A stretch of DNA of 64,000 bases from Marivirga atlantica (GCF_016734805.1 NZ_JAERQG010000004.1:514828-578827), one strand, 5' to 3'. Shown: positions 52,564 to 62,930, counted from the stretch's first letter. Numbers and translations are program-made. Notes: generated from the letters alone by a model not told the origin.

Positions 52564-53748
52564 TTAATCTTTTACTGTGTCCTTGTTGCTGCTTAGCTGA
52601 TCAAGATTAAAAAGTGCTGTAAACCTTAGTGTTTCTCCAAGTGGATTCTGCTTTTTAACAGGTATTAAATAAGAAAAGTCAAGCCCGAGTACCTGATACC
52701 TGAAGCCCAAGCCTGTAGTAAAGTATTTTCTTCCACCTTTAGTATCATGCTCATGAAAATAACCTGTTCTTAAGGCAAAGACATTATTATACCAGTACTC
52801 TAATCCTGTAGAGATGGATATCTCTCTCATTTCTTCTTTAAATCCACCTGGTGCATCACCAAATGAACCAAACATACCTTCTAATAAGGTAGGCTCAGTT
52901 TCTCTATCAGGATCTGGTGTCGGTACCATAAGTTTATTAAAATCCACCGAGAAGGTTAATGAATTATAAGCATCCAGATATGTTTCAAATGCCGAACCTA
53001 GTTTTAGGTTAATGGGTAAAAATTGTTCCTGATCGGCACTGGAATAAGTAACTTTATTTGAAATGTTGGATACCTGAAGCCCAAGATTGAAGTCAGAATC
53101 TTTTCCATTAAACAATAACTCTTTCGTATAGAAAACTCCTAAATCAACGATTAAGGCCGTGGCAGGCTTACTTTGCTCTTGCGATGAATTAGAGTAATTG
53201 CCAAAAAGATTAGAACGAGCCATTCCTGCTGTTAAAGAAGCTCCTAAGGCATCACTCAACTTTCTTGAATAAGCAAAAGAGATAGCAAAGTCTTTAGGTT
53301 TTGCTTGAAGCCCTGGGTCATTTGCGCCAGTTGTGAAGGTGATTTCGCCTAAATCGAAGTATTTTAAAGAAAAGCCTATTACTTGCTCCTGGCTAAGTTT
53401 ATAGTAGCCACTGAGGTAAGAAATAGACATATCGCTCACATTCAAATTCGCTAACCAGGGTGAATAAGATAATGCACCTCCTACTTCACTTTCTACAAAA
53501 GCTAATCTAGCCGCATTCCACTGCATAGCGTTAGCATCAGGACTAAGGGCAGCCCCAACATCACCCATTCCTGCTGCCCGCGAGTCTGGAGAAATTAGTA
53601 GGAAAGGCATTGCCGTGGTTATTACATTTCTTTCCTCACCTTCCTGTTGTCCCAAACCGGTTGTTGGAGGAGGATTCTGAGCTTTTAAGGTTGTAGATAT
53701 AGCAAAAAGTGTTAAAACTACTGATGCTAAGTACTTTGCTTTATGCAT
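52564..53748 (-). CDS. porV: type IX secretion outer-membrane protein PorV
   Basis: FadL-like 14-strand barrel of 394 residues, also called LptO, which shuttles T9SS cargo to the sortase PorU at the cell surface. Signal peptide at the N-terminus, then the family hallmark PFLLISPDSRAAGMGDVGAA near residues 48-67 and DANAMQWNAARLAF. The rest shows alternating beta-strand pattern and ends with a barrel strand near ALFNLDQL. It is 26 nt downstream of porU, the conserved gene order in Bacteroidota. Confidence 0.95.
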   Translation of the reverse strand: MHKAKYLASVVLTLFAISTTLKAQNPPPTTGLGQQEGEERNVITTAMPFLLISPDSRAAGMGDVGAALSPDANAMQWNAARLAFVESEVGGALSYSPWLANLNVSDMSISYLSGYYKLSQEQVIGFSLKYFDLGEITFTTGANDPGLQAKPKDFAISFAYSRKLSDALGASLTAGMARSNLFGNYSNSSQEQSKPATALIVDLGVFYTKELLFNGKDSDFNLGLQVSNISNKVTYSSADQEQFLPINLKLGSAFETYLDAYNSLTFSVDFNKLMVPTPDPDRETEPTLLEGMFGSFGDAPGGFKEEMREISISTGLEYWYNNVFALRTGYFHEHDTKGGRKYFTTGLGFRYQVLGLDFSYLIPVKKQNPLGETLRFTALFNLDQLSSNKDTVKD

Positions 53749-53774
53749 GTTTTAATTATTTATTTCAAATATAC

Positions 53775-56700
53775 TTAATTGACTACAATTAGCTTTTTAA
53801 TTTGACGCGTTTTTGATGCATCTGATGTTGAACGAAGGTTTAATGAGATAAAATATATACCTGCCTTAATTTTTTCTCCACCCCCGGCTCTTAAATTCCA
53901 GCTATCTTGTCTTCTTAAATCGGATGTCACAAATTTATCTGAAAATACCATCCTACCAAATCCATCTAATATTTCGTAGTTAACCTCAAGCTCCTCTCCC
54001 TTTCTATTGTGGGCAAATACCAGGTTAACATTATTTTGAGCTGGGTTAGGGTATACCAGAAAATCAAGAATATTCAATTGATCACTGCTTACCACATAGA
54101 AATCAATAAAAGTCTCCGAAGGATTGTTGAAAACATCTACCGCACCTACCTTTAGTTGGTGCATACCTTCTTCCAATTCTGGTAAGCTTACCTGCACACT
54201 ACCTTTTTGATAGGAATCTTTTTCGTAATAAAAGAAGTCATTGATTTTAGTCTTTTCCCGATCATCTAATTGAAAATAAACACCATTATTAAGTCCGTTT
54301 TGAGAAATACTTATACCATATTCATCATAGAGTGAAATTAATAGGTCATTCTTGCTTCCAACTTCGTCTCCATTCTGAAAAGTACTATCATTCAAAAAAG
54401 CGGTAATGTCAGGAGAAATATCATCTTCAATACCGACATTACTACTTCCACCAACTGTAAAATCAGTTTTAAAGCCGTTTGCGTCAGTCAAGTCTTTAGA
54501 GTTTGCCGCGTACATACTTAATTTACCCAGCCCATTCTGGTAGTTTATTTCTTTAGGCAAATAAAATGTAAGCGTAAACTCTCCATTATTTACCGAGCCT
54601 CTACCTCTATAGAGTACACTTTCGAAACTTTCAAACTGGTATTTTTCATCTTCTTTGGTTTCCTTTAATACAGCTTTATCAAAAAGTTCAGCAATTACTT
54701 CACCATCAAAATCATTTAAGCGTGCTCCATTAAAGTTTTCAATATGGCCAGTTATACTTACTTTATCTAAGCTTCTTAAAGTATCAGTGGGGCCATTTTC
54801 ATTGTACAATTCATCAACTATAATTTTTTCCTTCGGCAACCCTAATGTCATCGATGGATCACCTAGTAGAATGAAATTTCTATTATTCACATCACTTATG
54901 GAGTTATTTTTTGTCTCTCTAATGATATCACCAAGCCTTTGTGGAGTATTATTCTCTCTTTTGAAGGCATTAGCATAAAAAGCTTTGTTCAATTTCAGAT
55001 TAGAACTTGAATATACGGGGCGCGAAGTGGTTAATAAGGCGATTGCTCCTGAGTTATGCTTGTGTAGAAGCTTCTGAGCACCAGAAACTATGAAGGGATT
55101 ATCGTGTCTACCAAATTCACAAGTTGCAGTAACAAATAATGGAAAGTGGTTAGTATTATTCCATCCTCTAATCATGCTATTTGTAAGTATGGCTTCATTT
55201 GTCCAGCTTTCTTCAGCTCCATGCCCAATGTAGTTAACCAATAAAGCACCTTTCTCCATCATTTTGTTGATGGCATCTTTCATTTCTGGTGAACGCTCGG
55301 AACTTGCAAATGCCTCTTGCTCATAAGCACCTAAGAATAATTTATTGATATTAAAATAATCAAATTCGGATACTACAAAATCAATTAACTGCTGACTTTC
55401 CTTATAGAATTGATTAATGTCTGAGCTACTTGGGTTATCTTCATCATCAGCCACATAGTATAATTCATTTCGCCACTTTCCTTTAAGTATAGGATCTTTA
55501 TCATACCTGATAATCTTGTCCACGGTATGCAGAGCATCTTCCAGGTTCCTAGCAGTGATTCTACCTATTCCTAAATCCATCTGATCGTTGTTTGAAGTAT
55601 TCTCCTCCCAAGCTCCTTCATTATCATCCATGAAAACAAAAAAATCATCTGAAGCATACGTTGCCACAGGATCTAATGACTCCCTTGATTGATAGATGGG
55701 AACGTAATTAGTATTTCTGCTTACCCGATTTTTATAATCATACGAGCCTGAGCCCATCATTAATACATATTTTAATTTATTGGGTGCTTGGCGATAAAGC
55801 TTTCTGATGTAGTTACGAAGGGCAGAAACATCTCTTCTTCCTGAACCAAACTCGTTAAAAATATCTGAAGTTGAAGCTACAGTAACATCGAAACCACTAA
55901 AGGAGCTTCTATGACTTGCCAATTTATTGGCTGCCTCGATGAAAGCCGGATGACTAATAATTAAGAAGTCTGGCGTACTTGAGGTATTCAAAGTCAGTTT
56001 ATCAACACTCTCAATAAAAGTTGGCTTGTAGGCTATTTCCTGATTGAAAACAACAAACTTAACTTCAGTAGTATCATTCGTGTTTTTGAAAGAAAAACCA
56101 CCTGAATTGTGATTAATAGACCTTGGCATAAGTTCATCAGAAACATCCCATATTTTGGCCTCAGAAGCCAGGTCAATAGCTACCTTAAAATTTGACTGCA
56201 ACTGAAAATTTCTGTTCCTAATTACAAGCTGTTCAGAATCAAATATGTTCTGCTCTGGCACTTGTAGATAAAGATAATCCAAATAACCACTGTACTGATT
56301 TCCTTTTGAATTGATATGCTCCAATGTAACTTCTAGTGATCTCCCTGACAAAATAGAGGTAGATATTTGGTCAAAATTATTTATCAGCCTTCCTTCTGCT
56401 GTATAATCAGAGTCCGAAATATTGGGTATGGGGTGTTCAATTAATTGAAAATCATTGACAGAAATTCGTAAACTATCTACTGATGTACTTTGTCCCACAT
56501 AAGCAGAGTTTAGAACGATAGGTTGATTACTTGCTAATTCGTTTCTAAGGTCAAAAGTAAAACTCCTGCTTTTTTCCACTAAAAAAGATTCTCCAAACCA
56601 TTTTCTTCCAGAGCTTAGGACGTTTACTAATTCCCTTTCATGCAGATAAATCTGATCTGACCAGTTAAAAGTATTAGTACTTGTTGTACTTTCATTTACT

Positions 56701-57155
56701 ATCTGTATTAATTTCTGGGGATTGTCATCATCAATGGCAATAAAGAAATACAATGAATCTGAATAGATATTTTTAGAATAGCTGTATATCTTTTCGGCAA
56801 AATCATATTGAATATTGTCTACATGATCAGCATAAAAGAGAATGTATTCGTTACTCTCGAAAGATGAATTCGAATTAGCTTCTTTTGAAATTGCTAACTG
56901 TTGCGGGCTATTAGGATAAGCGATACTATTTGCTTGCGGTATGCTTCCTCCAGGCATTCCATAAACGCCAATTTTATTAGGGTCAATTTCAGAAGGATTA
57001 AACCCGGCACTTTTTAAAAGAGAAGCATCAATTTTATAAACACCTTCCTTACTAGTAGCAATCTTTAACACATTTGATTGTGTAAGCACCGATTGGGCTT
57101 CAGCTACTAAAGCTGCGCATAAAATTATTAATAAAAGAATTAGGCGTTTGAACAT
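53775..57155 (-). CDS. porU: type IX secretion system sortase PorU
   Basis: Gingipain-like (C25) cell-surface sortase of 1126 residues that removes the C-terminal sorting domain of T9SS cargo and links it to A-LPS. Signal peptide MFKRLILLLIILCAALVAEA. The catalytic dyad is His645 in YIGHGAEESW and Cys679 in TATCEFGRHDNPF. The C-terminal part (about 1020-1126) has its own sorting-type domain (YPNPAQNNVNLVF). It lies upstream of porV and 45 nt downstream of pssA. Its cargo in this window would be the nuclease (12011-14557) and the giant Fn3 protein (22707-29654). Confidence 0.96.
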   Translation of the reverse strand: MFKRLILLLIILCAALVAEAQSVLTQSNVLKIATSKEGVYKIDASLLKSAGFNPSEIDPNKIGVYGMPGGSIPQANSIAYPNSPQQLAISKEANSNSSFESNEYILFYADHVDNIQYDFAEKIYSYSKNIYSDSLYFFIAIDDDNPQKLIQIVNESTTSTNTFNWSDQIYLHERELVNVLSSGRKWFGESFLVEKSRSFTFDLRNELASNQPIVLNSAYVGQSTSVDSLRISVNDFQLIEHPIPNISDSDYTAEGRLINNFDQISTSILSGRSLEVTLEHINSKGNQYSGYLDYLYLQVPEQNIFDSEQLVIRNRNFQLQSNFKVAIDLASEAKIWDVSDELMPRSINHNSGGFSFKNTNDTTEVKFVVFNQEIAYKPTFIESVDKLTLNTSSTPDFLIISHPAFIEAANKLASHRSSFSGFDVTVASTSDIFNEFGSGRRDVSALRNYIRKLYRQAPNKLKYVLMMGSGSYDYKNRVSRNTNYVPIYQSRESLDPVATYASDDFFVFMDDNEGAWEENTSNNDQMDLGIGRITARNLEDALHTVDKIIRYDKDPILKGKWRNELYYVADDEDNPSSSDINQFYKESQQLIDFVVSEFDYFNINKLFLGAYEQEAFASSERSPEMKDAINKMMEKGALLVNYIGHGAEESWTNEAILTNSMIRGWNNTNHFPLFVTATCEFGRHDNPFIVSGAQKLLHKHNSGAIALLTTSRPVYSSSNLKLNKAFYANAFKRENNTPQRLGDIIRETKNNSISDVNNRNFILLGDPSMTLGLPKEKIIVDELYNENGPTDTLRSLDKVSITGHIENFNGARLNDFDGEVIAELFDKAVLKETKEDEKYQFESFESVLYRGRGSVNNGEFTLTFYLPKEINYQNGLGKLSMYAANSKDLTDANGFKTDFTVGGSSNVGIEDDISPDITAFLNDSTFQNGDEVGSKNDLLISLYDEYGISISQNGLNNGVYFQLDDREKTKINDFFYYEKDSYQKGSVQVSLPELEEGMHQLKVGAVDVFNNPSETFIDFYVVSSDQLNILDFLVYPNPAQNNVNLVFAHNRKGEELEVNYEILDGFGRMVFSDKFVTSDLRRQDSWNLRAGGGEKIKAGIYFISLNLRSTSDASKTRQIKKLIVVN

Positions 57156-57200
57156 TTCAGCGACAAAGAAATTAGCTTTGATAACACAGTTTTTTAAATA

Positions 57201-57884
57201 TTAATTTCGGCTTGCTACAATATTATTAACTACTGACAAAAGTATATAAAAGGCTATAACGAAAGGAATTCCAGAAAATTGAAAGAGCACAACCAAAGTT
57301 ATAGCACCTAAAATTAGAATATACCTAAAGATGTTCTCCTTGAATTTTAAAGACTTAAATTTCAACGCTATCATTGGTATTTCAGCTACTAATAAAAGTG
57401 AAAAAATAGTGACAACAATTGATAAGGCTGTTTTTTCAAATAAGAAATCAAATCCTGGTATATCTTTCAAGAAGATTAGCGAACATATAAAAATAGCATT
57501 TGCTGGTGTTGGTAAGCCAATAAATTGATCAGATTGGCGTGTATCAACATTAAATTTTGCCAACCTGAAAGCTGAGAAGACCGCTATCGCAAAAGCTATA
57601 AACTTCCAGTTACCAGCATCAGCGGCTGATAAATATTGAAACATTATAAATGATGGTAACACACCAAAAGTCACCATATCTGCTAGTGAATCAAGTTGCT
57701 TACCTATTTCCGAATGTACTTTTAATAACCGGGCAACCAGTCCATCAAGAAAATCAAACAAAGCCGCTATGCCTATGCAATATGCACTTGACATGAATTC
57801 ACCATTTAAGGCAAAATAAATACCAATGCAACCAGCAACCAGATTGCCAGTAGTGATCATATTAGGAATATTCTTTTTTATCAT
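57201..57884 (-). CDS. pssA: CDP-diacylglycerol--serine O-phosphatidyltransferase
   Basis: Integral membrane enzyme of 227 residues that makes phosphatidylserine, the precursor of phosphatidylethanolamine. The CDP-alcohol phosphotransferase motif DG-x2-AR-x8-G-x3-D-x3-D is complete: Asp47, Gly48, Ala51, Arg52, Gly61, Asp65, Asp69. Seven to eight hydrophobic segments fit the bacterial type II enzyme. It begins 3 nt after the MBL hydrolase gene and is followed by porU, so lipid synthesis and T9SS genes share a transcript. Confidence 0.93.
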   Translation of the reverse strand: MIKKNIPNMITTGNLVAGCIGIYFALNGEFMSSAYCIGIAALFDFLDGLVARLLKVHSEIGKQLDSLADMVTFGVLPSFIMFQYLSAADAGNWKFIAFAIAVFSAFRLAKFNVDTRQSDQFIGLPTPANAIFICSLIFLKDIPGFDFLFEKTALSIVVTIFSLLLVAEIPMIALKFKSLKFKENIFRYILILGAITLVVLFQFSGIPFVIAFYILLSVVNNIVASRN

Positions 57885-57887
57885 TTC

Positions 57888-58532
57888 TTAATGTATAGCA
57901 CAAAAAGGATTAGTATTCTTCTCCTTGCCTAAAGTTGTAGTTCCTCCATGCCCTGGGTAAACAACCACTTCATCATGGTATTTAAATAATTTATTTTGAA
58001 TTGAACTGATCAAGGTATCATGATCACCTCCTGGTAAATCTGTTCTTCCGATACTACCATCAAAAAGCACATCGCCTCCGATAAATATACGCTCTTTCTC
58101 ATTCATAAAGCCTATATGTCCGGGTGCATGTCCTGGTAGATGAATAATATCAAAGGCTACATTACCAATTTTCAAGACATCGCCTTCTTTAAAAAAGTCG
58201 GTAGGAGAAGCCGGAAGATAATTAGCGAACCCATAACCTGCTGCATAACTCGGGACGGCCTCTAAAACAGGTACATCGAGTTCATGCATAAAAAATGGCA
58301 CTTGGTATTTATCAAGCACAAACTGATTACCTAATACATGATCAATATGGCAATGCGTATTGATCAACTTACTTACCCTCAAGTCTTGCTCTTCAATATA
58401 TTTAACCAATTGATTTTGCTCATAACCCTCATAACAACCTGGATCAAAAATTACCGCTTCTTTGGTATCATCATGAACAACATAAGTGTTTTCCATGAAA
58501 GGATTAAAAACAAATTCTTTAATATGTATCAT
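57888..58532 (-). CDS. metallo-beta-lactamase-fold hydrolase (GloB-like)
   Basis: Cytoplasmic hydrolase of 214 residues from ATG 58532; an upstream TTG adds seven residues of no apparent value. The metal motif is THCHIDHVLG with His60, His62, Asp64 and His65, then GHAPGHIGF, a later Asp in GGDVLFDGSIGR and a final His in YPGHGG. This is the YcbL/GloB-like group that hydrolyses thioesters such as S-lactoylglutathione analogues. It is the first gene of the pssA-porU-porV-M16 transcription unit and diverges from the FAD oxidoreductase gene. Confidence 0.9.
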   Translation of the reverse strand: MIHIKEFVFNPFMENTYVVHDDTKEAVIFDPGCYEGYEQNQLVKYIEEQDLRVSKLINTHCHIDHVLGNQFVLDKYQVPFFMHELDVPVLEAVPSYAAGYGFANYLPASPTDFFKEGDVLKIGNVAFDIIHLPGHAPGHIGFMNEKERIFIGGDVLFDGSIGRTDLPGGDHDTLISSIQNKLFKYHDEVVVYPGHGGTTTLGKEKNTNPFCAIH

Positions 58533-58600
58533 TTTGCCTAAACTTTCCTGCAAATTTGTTGAAAATTAAACTGATAGCCTAAAATACAATTATATTATCT

Positions 58601-59659
58601 ATGAAGGTCGATTTTTTAATAGTAGGGCACGGAATTGCAGGTATAAGTATTTATGAGCATTTAACAGCAGCCGGGAAAAACTGCCTGGTAATTAATGAAG
58701 AGAAAGAGTTTAGTAGTTCTAAAGTAGCAGCAGGTCTCTATAACCCCATAACAGGACGCAAAATGAAGCAGACGTGGAAAGCAAACGAGCTTTTCCCTTA
58801 CCTTCAGGGTTTCTATGGCCAGCTCGAGAAAGATTTAAAGGCGAAAATTCTTATTGAAAAATCAATCTACCGGCCTTTTGCAAGTATTGAGGATCAAAAT
58901 GAATGGTTAAGCAATCAGTACAACCATGAAAATTTTGTAGCAAAAACTTATACTTCAAGTCAGTTTAATGAAATTGTTAATGATCCTTTTGGTGGTATCC
59001 TTCTGAAAAATTCAGGCTTCGTAGATTTAAAAAAACTAATTCTTGAACATCGAAATCATATTCAGAAAAAACAAGCTTATAAGGCCGGACGCTTTAAATA
59101 TAATCAGCTTAAAATAGAGAAGGATAGATTTATTTATTCAGATATTGAGGCATTAAACCTTATCTTTTGTGATGGCCCTTTATCGTCAAACCCATACTTC
59201 GATTGGATTCCGGTAGCACCAGTTAAAGGTGAATTATTGCATATAAAATTAGAGCAGCAATTACCCGATGATATTATCTTCAACAAAGGCGTATTTATCC
59301 TGAGGCATCAGGAAGGCAACTATTACAGAGTAGGAAGTACTTATGAATGGAAAGATTTATCAACTACGCCTACTGAAAAAGCTAAAAATCAAATCATTAA
59401 TAAGTTAAATGAGTTAATAAAAGTACCCTATCAAATTGTTGATCAGGTAGCAGGTATAAGACCCGCCACAAAAGATAGAAGACCATTGATAGGAACACAT
59501 CCTACCATTAAGAATATGTTTATTTTCAATGGTTTAGGAACTAAAGGTGTGTCATTAGCGCCTTACTTTGCTCAATCATTGACTAATTACATATTAAATA
59601 GAAATGATTTGCATAATGAAGTAAACATTAATCGTTACTATTCATTATATTCAAGTTAG
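58601..59659 (+). CDS. FAD-dependent oxidoreductase, D-amino-acid oxidase (DAO) family
   Basis: Flavoprotein of 352 residues with the dinucleotide motif VGHGIAG (Gly9-Gly14). A family-specific AAGLYNPITGRKMKQTW segment follows (about residues 46-62), and GIRPATKDRRPLIGTHP near residue 287 is the usual C-terminal FAD-contact region. The protein is of the DAO/MnmC-like group widespread in Bacteroidota; the substrate is not known. It starts a three-gene unit (7-nt and 5-nt gaps to the next two genes) and diverges from the MBL hydrolase gene. Confidence 0.88.
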   Translation: MKVDFLIVGHGIAGISIYEHLTAAGKNCLVINEEKEFSSSKVAAGLYNPITGRKMKQTWKANELFPYLQGFYGQLEKDLKAKILIEKSIYRPFASIEDQNEWLSNQYNHENFVAKTYTSSQFNEIVNDPFGGILLKNSGFVDLKKLILEHRNHIQKKQAYKAGRFKYNQLKIEKDRFIYSDIEALNLIFCDGPLSSNPYFDWIPVAPVKGELLHIKLEQQLPDDIIFNKGVFILRHQEGNYYRVGSTYEWKDLSTTPTEKAKNQIINKLNELIKVPYQIVDQVAGIRPATKDRRPLIGTHPTIKNMFIFNGLGTKGVSLAPYFAQSLTNYILNRNDLHNEVNINRYYSLYSS

Positions 59660-59666
59660 TTTAAGC

Positions 59667-62600
59667 ATGTTATCAAAACCCTTTACATATAAGCTAGTAG
59701 TTATCTGTATACTGTTGATTTTTTCGGTGAATAAATCAACAGCCCAAATCGTTGATGAAGAATTTGGAAAGAGCAGAATTCAGTATCGACTATTTGATTG
59801 GCGACACTACAGCACACCCCACTTCAACATATATTACTACTACGGAGGTCAGGATTTAGCCAAGCATGTAGCTTCTTACATGGAAGAGGAGCACACGAGA
59901 ATAACTGACATAATGGGATACGCCCCATATGCTAAAACTAAAATCTTCATTTATAACAGTAACTTAGACCTCAACCAAAGCAATGTAGGTTTAAACGAAG
60001 CTAAGTTTGACATAGCAGGACAAACAAATTTTCTGGAGAGCCAGATTGAAATAGCTTTTAACGGCTCTGTTACAGATTTTAAAAAAGGCTTAAATTATCA
60101 GGTATCAAAGAGTTACATAAACGATATGCTTTTTGGAGGCTTGGTTTCAGAAATACTCTCTTCTTCCTACTTATTTACAGTTCCGGAGTGGTTTACTTCT
60201 GGCATTGCCGCCTACATAGCATATGGCTGGAATGCTAAGATGGATGATTTCGTTCGTGAGTTTCTTACCGAAGAAAATGTAAGTAGAATTACCAAGCTAG
60301 AGGGTGAGGAAGCCATGTTGGCCGGCCAGTCAATATGGAATTTTATTTCAGAGAATTACGGTAGAATAAACATTTCATCAATACTTAATCTGACAAGGAT
60401 TATAAGAAATGAGGAGAAATCCATCACAAATAGCCTCGGTATTCCATATAAACAGTTCCTGATGGACTATAGATCCTTTTATTTAAGTAATCCTGTAGAA
60501 GGTACTGAAGATCTTCCGTCCAATAAGGTAAAAGTTAATAGCATCTGGAATAAGGCCGATTACTTTAAGTCAAAGATCAGCCCTAATGGAAAGTGGTTAG
60601 CTTATAGCGCTAATAAAAATGGAAGGTTTAAAGTAAAACTTAAAGACATAAGCTCTGGAAAAACAGAAACGATTTTAAAAAATGGTATTAAAAGGTCAGA
60701 TGAAAAAGCCTATTTAAAAGCACCTGTATTTGATTGGGGTGACAGTACAACTCTAGGCATAGTAGTGTACGAGAGAGGAGTAAATCTGCTGAAATTATAT
60801 AACCCGTATACCAAGGAGTGGCAAACAAGGGATTTAAGAAGGTTTGATCAAATTAATCAAATGGACATCTATCCAAATGGTAAGACCGCTGTGATTAGTG
60901 TTACTGATAAAGCACAATCCGACTTATTCCTGATTAGTACTGCGAGGCCTAATACAAGAAGGCTTACAAATGATATTTATGATGATCTTTATCCTTCATT
61001 TATTCCTGACTCTAAAAAAATAATTTTTTCTTCAAATCGACCAAATGACAGCACAAGTACAAATAATAGTTTTGAGCAAATAAAATCGCATCTTAACCTA
61101 TTTGCTTATGACATTGACGCACCTGTTTCATACGCTATAGATGTTTTAACAAATGACTTGGGCAGCAACACCAATACAACTGTTACCGATAGTTCAGCAG
61201 TATATTTTCTGAGTGATAAATCAGGAATTAAGAATTTATATAAAATAGATCTCAATAATAAGATTGCTGAACAAATTACTGCTTATCCTACAAGCATAGA
61301 AAATTATGACATTCTACCAGAGCAAAAATATCTAAGCCTATCTCTGTATAATGATGGAGATTTGGACTTATACTTCTTGCAGAAGCCCGAAATCTCTACT
61401 CCTAAGTTTTTGATGTCAACTTTTAGAAAGCAGGTTGAGCTGAGTAGAAGAATAGCAGTTAAAGATGATAAAGCAAAGAAGAATACAAATCCAGTATTGA
61501 CTGATCGAGACACAGTTGAAATAACATCTCAAGAACTTGCCGATAGCGCCAATATTACTGGAAAACTTGATGCAGATGATTTTGACTTCGAATCAGTAAT
61601 TATGAAAGCACGTTCGAACCAGAGTAGCTTACTAAAAAACTTAAGCAAACTAAGAAAAAAGTCATCCATTACCGGACCATATGATTATGAGTCAAGCTTT
61701 AAAATTGATAATGTTACGGTTTCCTTTCTATTTGATCCATTATATGGTTTCTCTCCTTTCGTAGAATATCAAATGAACGACTTGATGGAGAATAACAAAT
61801 TCTCTGGAGGAATTACAACCTCTATTTTTAATTCTAATTCAAGAAGCACTACGCGCTTCTATGGTCAGTACCAATACTTGGCTAGGTTATTTGACTATAC
61901 AGTACGATTTGACAGAAAATCGGTTATGTTTAGACAGACAGATAACTTTGCGGATATCTTCGAGCAACAATTTGCCTATAACATATTGAGCTTAGACGCT
62001 GCCTTGCCTCTATCCACCAACCTGCGAATTAATGCAGGTCCTCATTTTGGAAACAGGAACTTTACCGAAACAAATCCGGAAATTTTTAGTGGTAACATCT
62101 CTCCGGTTGAATCTCCAATTCAATCAGAGTTTTTATATGGGGGCAAAATAGAAATGATTTATGATGACAGCGAAATGCTTGGCCTAAATATACGCCAAGG
62201 AAGAAGAGCTAAAATAGCATTTGAAAATTATAATTTTGGTGGAGACTTTTCAGAGTCTTTTAACAAATTCACTGTCGATATTAGAAATTATCAGAGAATA
62301 TTTAATGAGATTACATTTGCCACCAGATTATATGGAGGTGTTTTCTTTGGCAATAATGCACCTTATTTTATGCTAGGGGGCCTCAACAACTGGGCGACAC
62401 TTAATAGAGATGCAACTATACGCTTACCTGAAACTGGAGAAGGTGAATATGATTTAGAAAGAAATCCACTGAGTTTCGAATCAGTAGAATCTGTTACTCC
62501 AAACAAAAATTTACTTTTCCATGAAGTGGTTACAGGTATAAGAGGTTTTAGAGTTAATGAACTTAGTGGAAGGAATACTATTTTACTGACCAATGAACTT

Positions 62601-62930
62601 AGAATTCCACTTTTTAGAGCCATCAGTTCAGATGCAATCAAGTCAGCATTCATCCGCAACTTTCAGCTTTTGGCCTTTTATGATATAGGTACTGCATGGC
62701 TGGGAGGAAGCCCGTGGGATGCTAATAACAGTATCAATAAAGAAGTAATTTCAAACAATAGTTTTACCGCTACTATTAGAAATTACAAAAATCCATGGTT
62801 ATCAAGTACCGGACTGGGAATATCTACAGTTCTGTTCGGTTACTATGGCACAATCTATTACGCTTTACCAATTGAAGATTATCAAATCCAAGACCCAACT
62901 ATTTTATTAGGCATTGGGTATAATTTCTAA
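59667..62930 (+). CDS. exported propeller and outer-membrane barrel protein with inactive peptidase-like domain
   Basis: Protein of 1087 residues with signal peptide (LVVICILLIFSVNKSTAQ). The N-terminal domain (about 30-275) resembles a gluzincin peptidase (peptidase MA-like), but the HExxH helix reads SEILSSS and the downstream Glu is lost (VPEWFTSGIAAYIA), so it should be catalytically dead. A TolB-like beta-propeller (about 290-590) contains SPNGKWLAYSA and LYPSFIPDSKKIIFSS. A C-terminal barrel (about 680-1087) resembles the Omp85/surface-antigen type, with RGFRVNELSGRN, and ends in a terminal Phe (LLGIGYNF). I know of such chimeras in Bacteroidota but not their function; an envelope-assembly role is plausible. 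Confidence 0.78.
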   Translation: MLSKPFTYKLVVICILLIFSVNKSTAQIVDEEFGKSRIQYRLFDWRHYSTPHFNIYYYYGGQDLAKHVASYMEEEHTRITDIMGYAPYAKTKIFIYNSNLDLNQSNVGLNEAKFDIAGQTNFLESQIEIAFNGSVTDFKKGLNYQVSKSYINDMLFGGLVSEILSSSYLFTVPEWFTSGIAAYIAYGWNAKMDDFVREFLTEENVSRITKLEGEEAMLAGQSIWNFISENYGRINISSILNLTRIIRNEEKSITNSLGIPYKQFLMDYRSFYLSNPVEGTEDLPSNKVKVNSIWNKADYFKSKISPNGKWLAYSANKNGRFKVKLKDISSGKTETILKNGIKRSDEKAYLKAPVFDWGDSTTLGIVVYERGVNLLKLYNPYTKEWQTRDLRRFDQINQMDIYPNGKTAVISVTDKAQSDLFLISTARPNTRRLTNDIYDDLYPSFIPDSKKIIFSSNRPNDSTSTNNSFEQIKSHLNLFAYDIDAPVSYAIDVLTNDLGSNTNTTVTDSSAVYFLSDKSGIKNLYKIDLNNKIAEQITAYPTSIENYDILPEQKYLSLSLYNDGDLDLYFLQKPEISTPKFLMSTFRKQVELSRRIAVKDDKAKKNTNPVLTDRDTVEITSQELADSANITGKLDADDFDFESVIMKARSNQSSLLKNLSKLRKKSSITGPYDYESSFKIDNVTVSFLFDPLYGFSPFVEYQMNDLMENNKFSGGITTSIFNSNSRSTTRFYGQYQYLARLFDYTVRFDRKSVMFRQTDNFADIFEQQFAYNILSLDAALPLSTNLRINAGPHFGNRNFTETNPEIFSGNISPVESPIQSEFLYGGKIEMIYDDSEMLGLNIRQGRRAKIAFENYNFGGDFSESFNKFTVDIRNYQRIFNEITFATRLYGGVFFGNNAPYFMLGGLNNWATLNRDATIRLPETGEGEYDLERNPLSFESVESVTPNKNLLFHEVVTGIRGFRVNELSGRNTILLTNELRIPLFRAISSDAIKSAFIRNFQLLAFYDIGTAWLGGSPWDANNSINKEVISNNSFTATIRNYKNPWLSSTGLGISTVLFGYYGTIYYALPIEDYQIQDPTILLGIGYNF

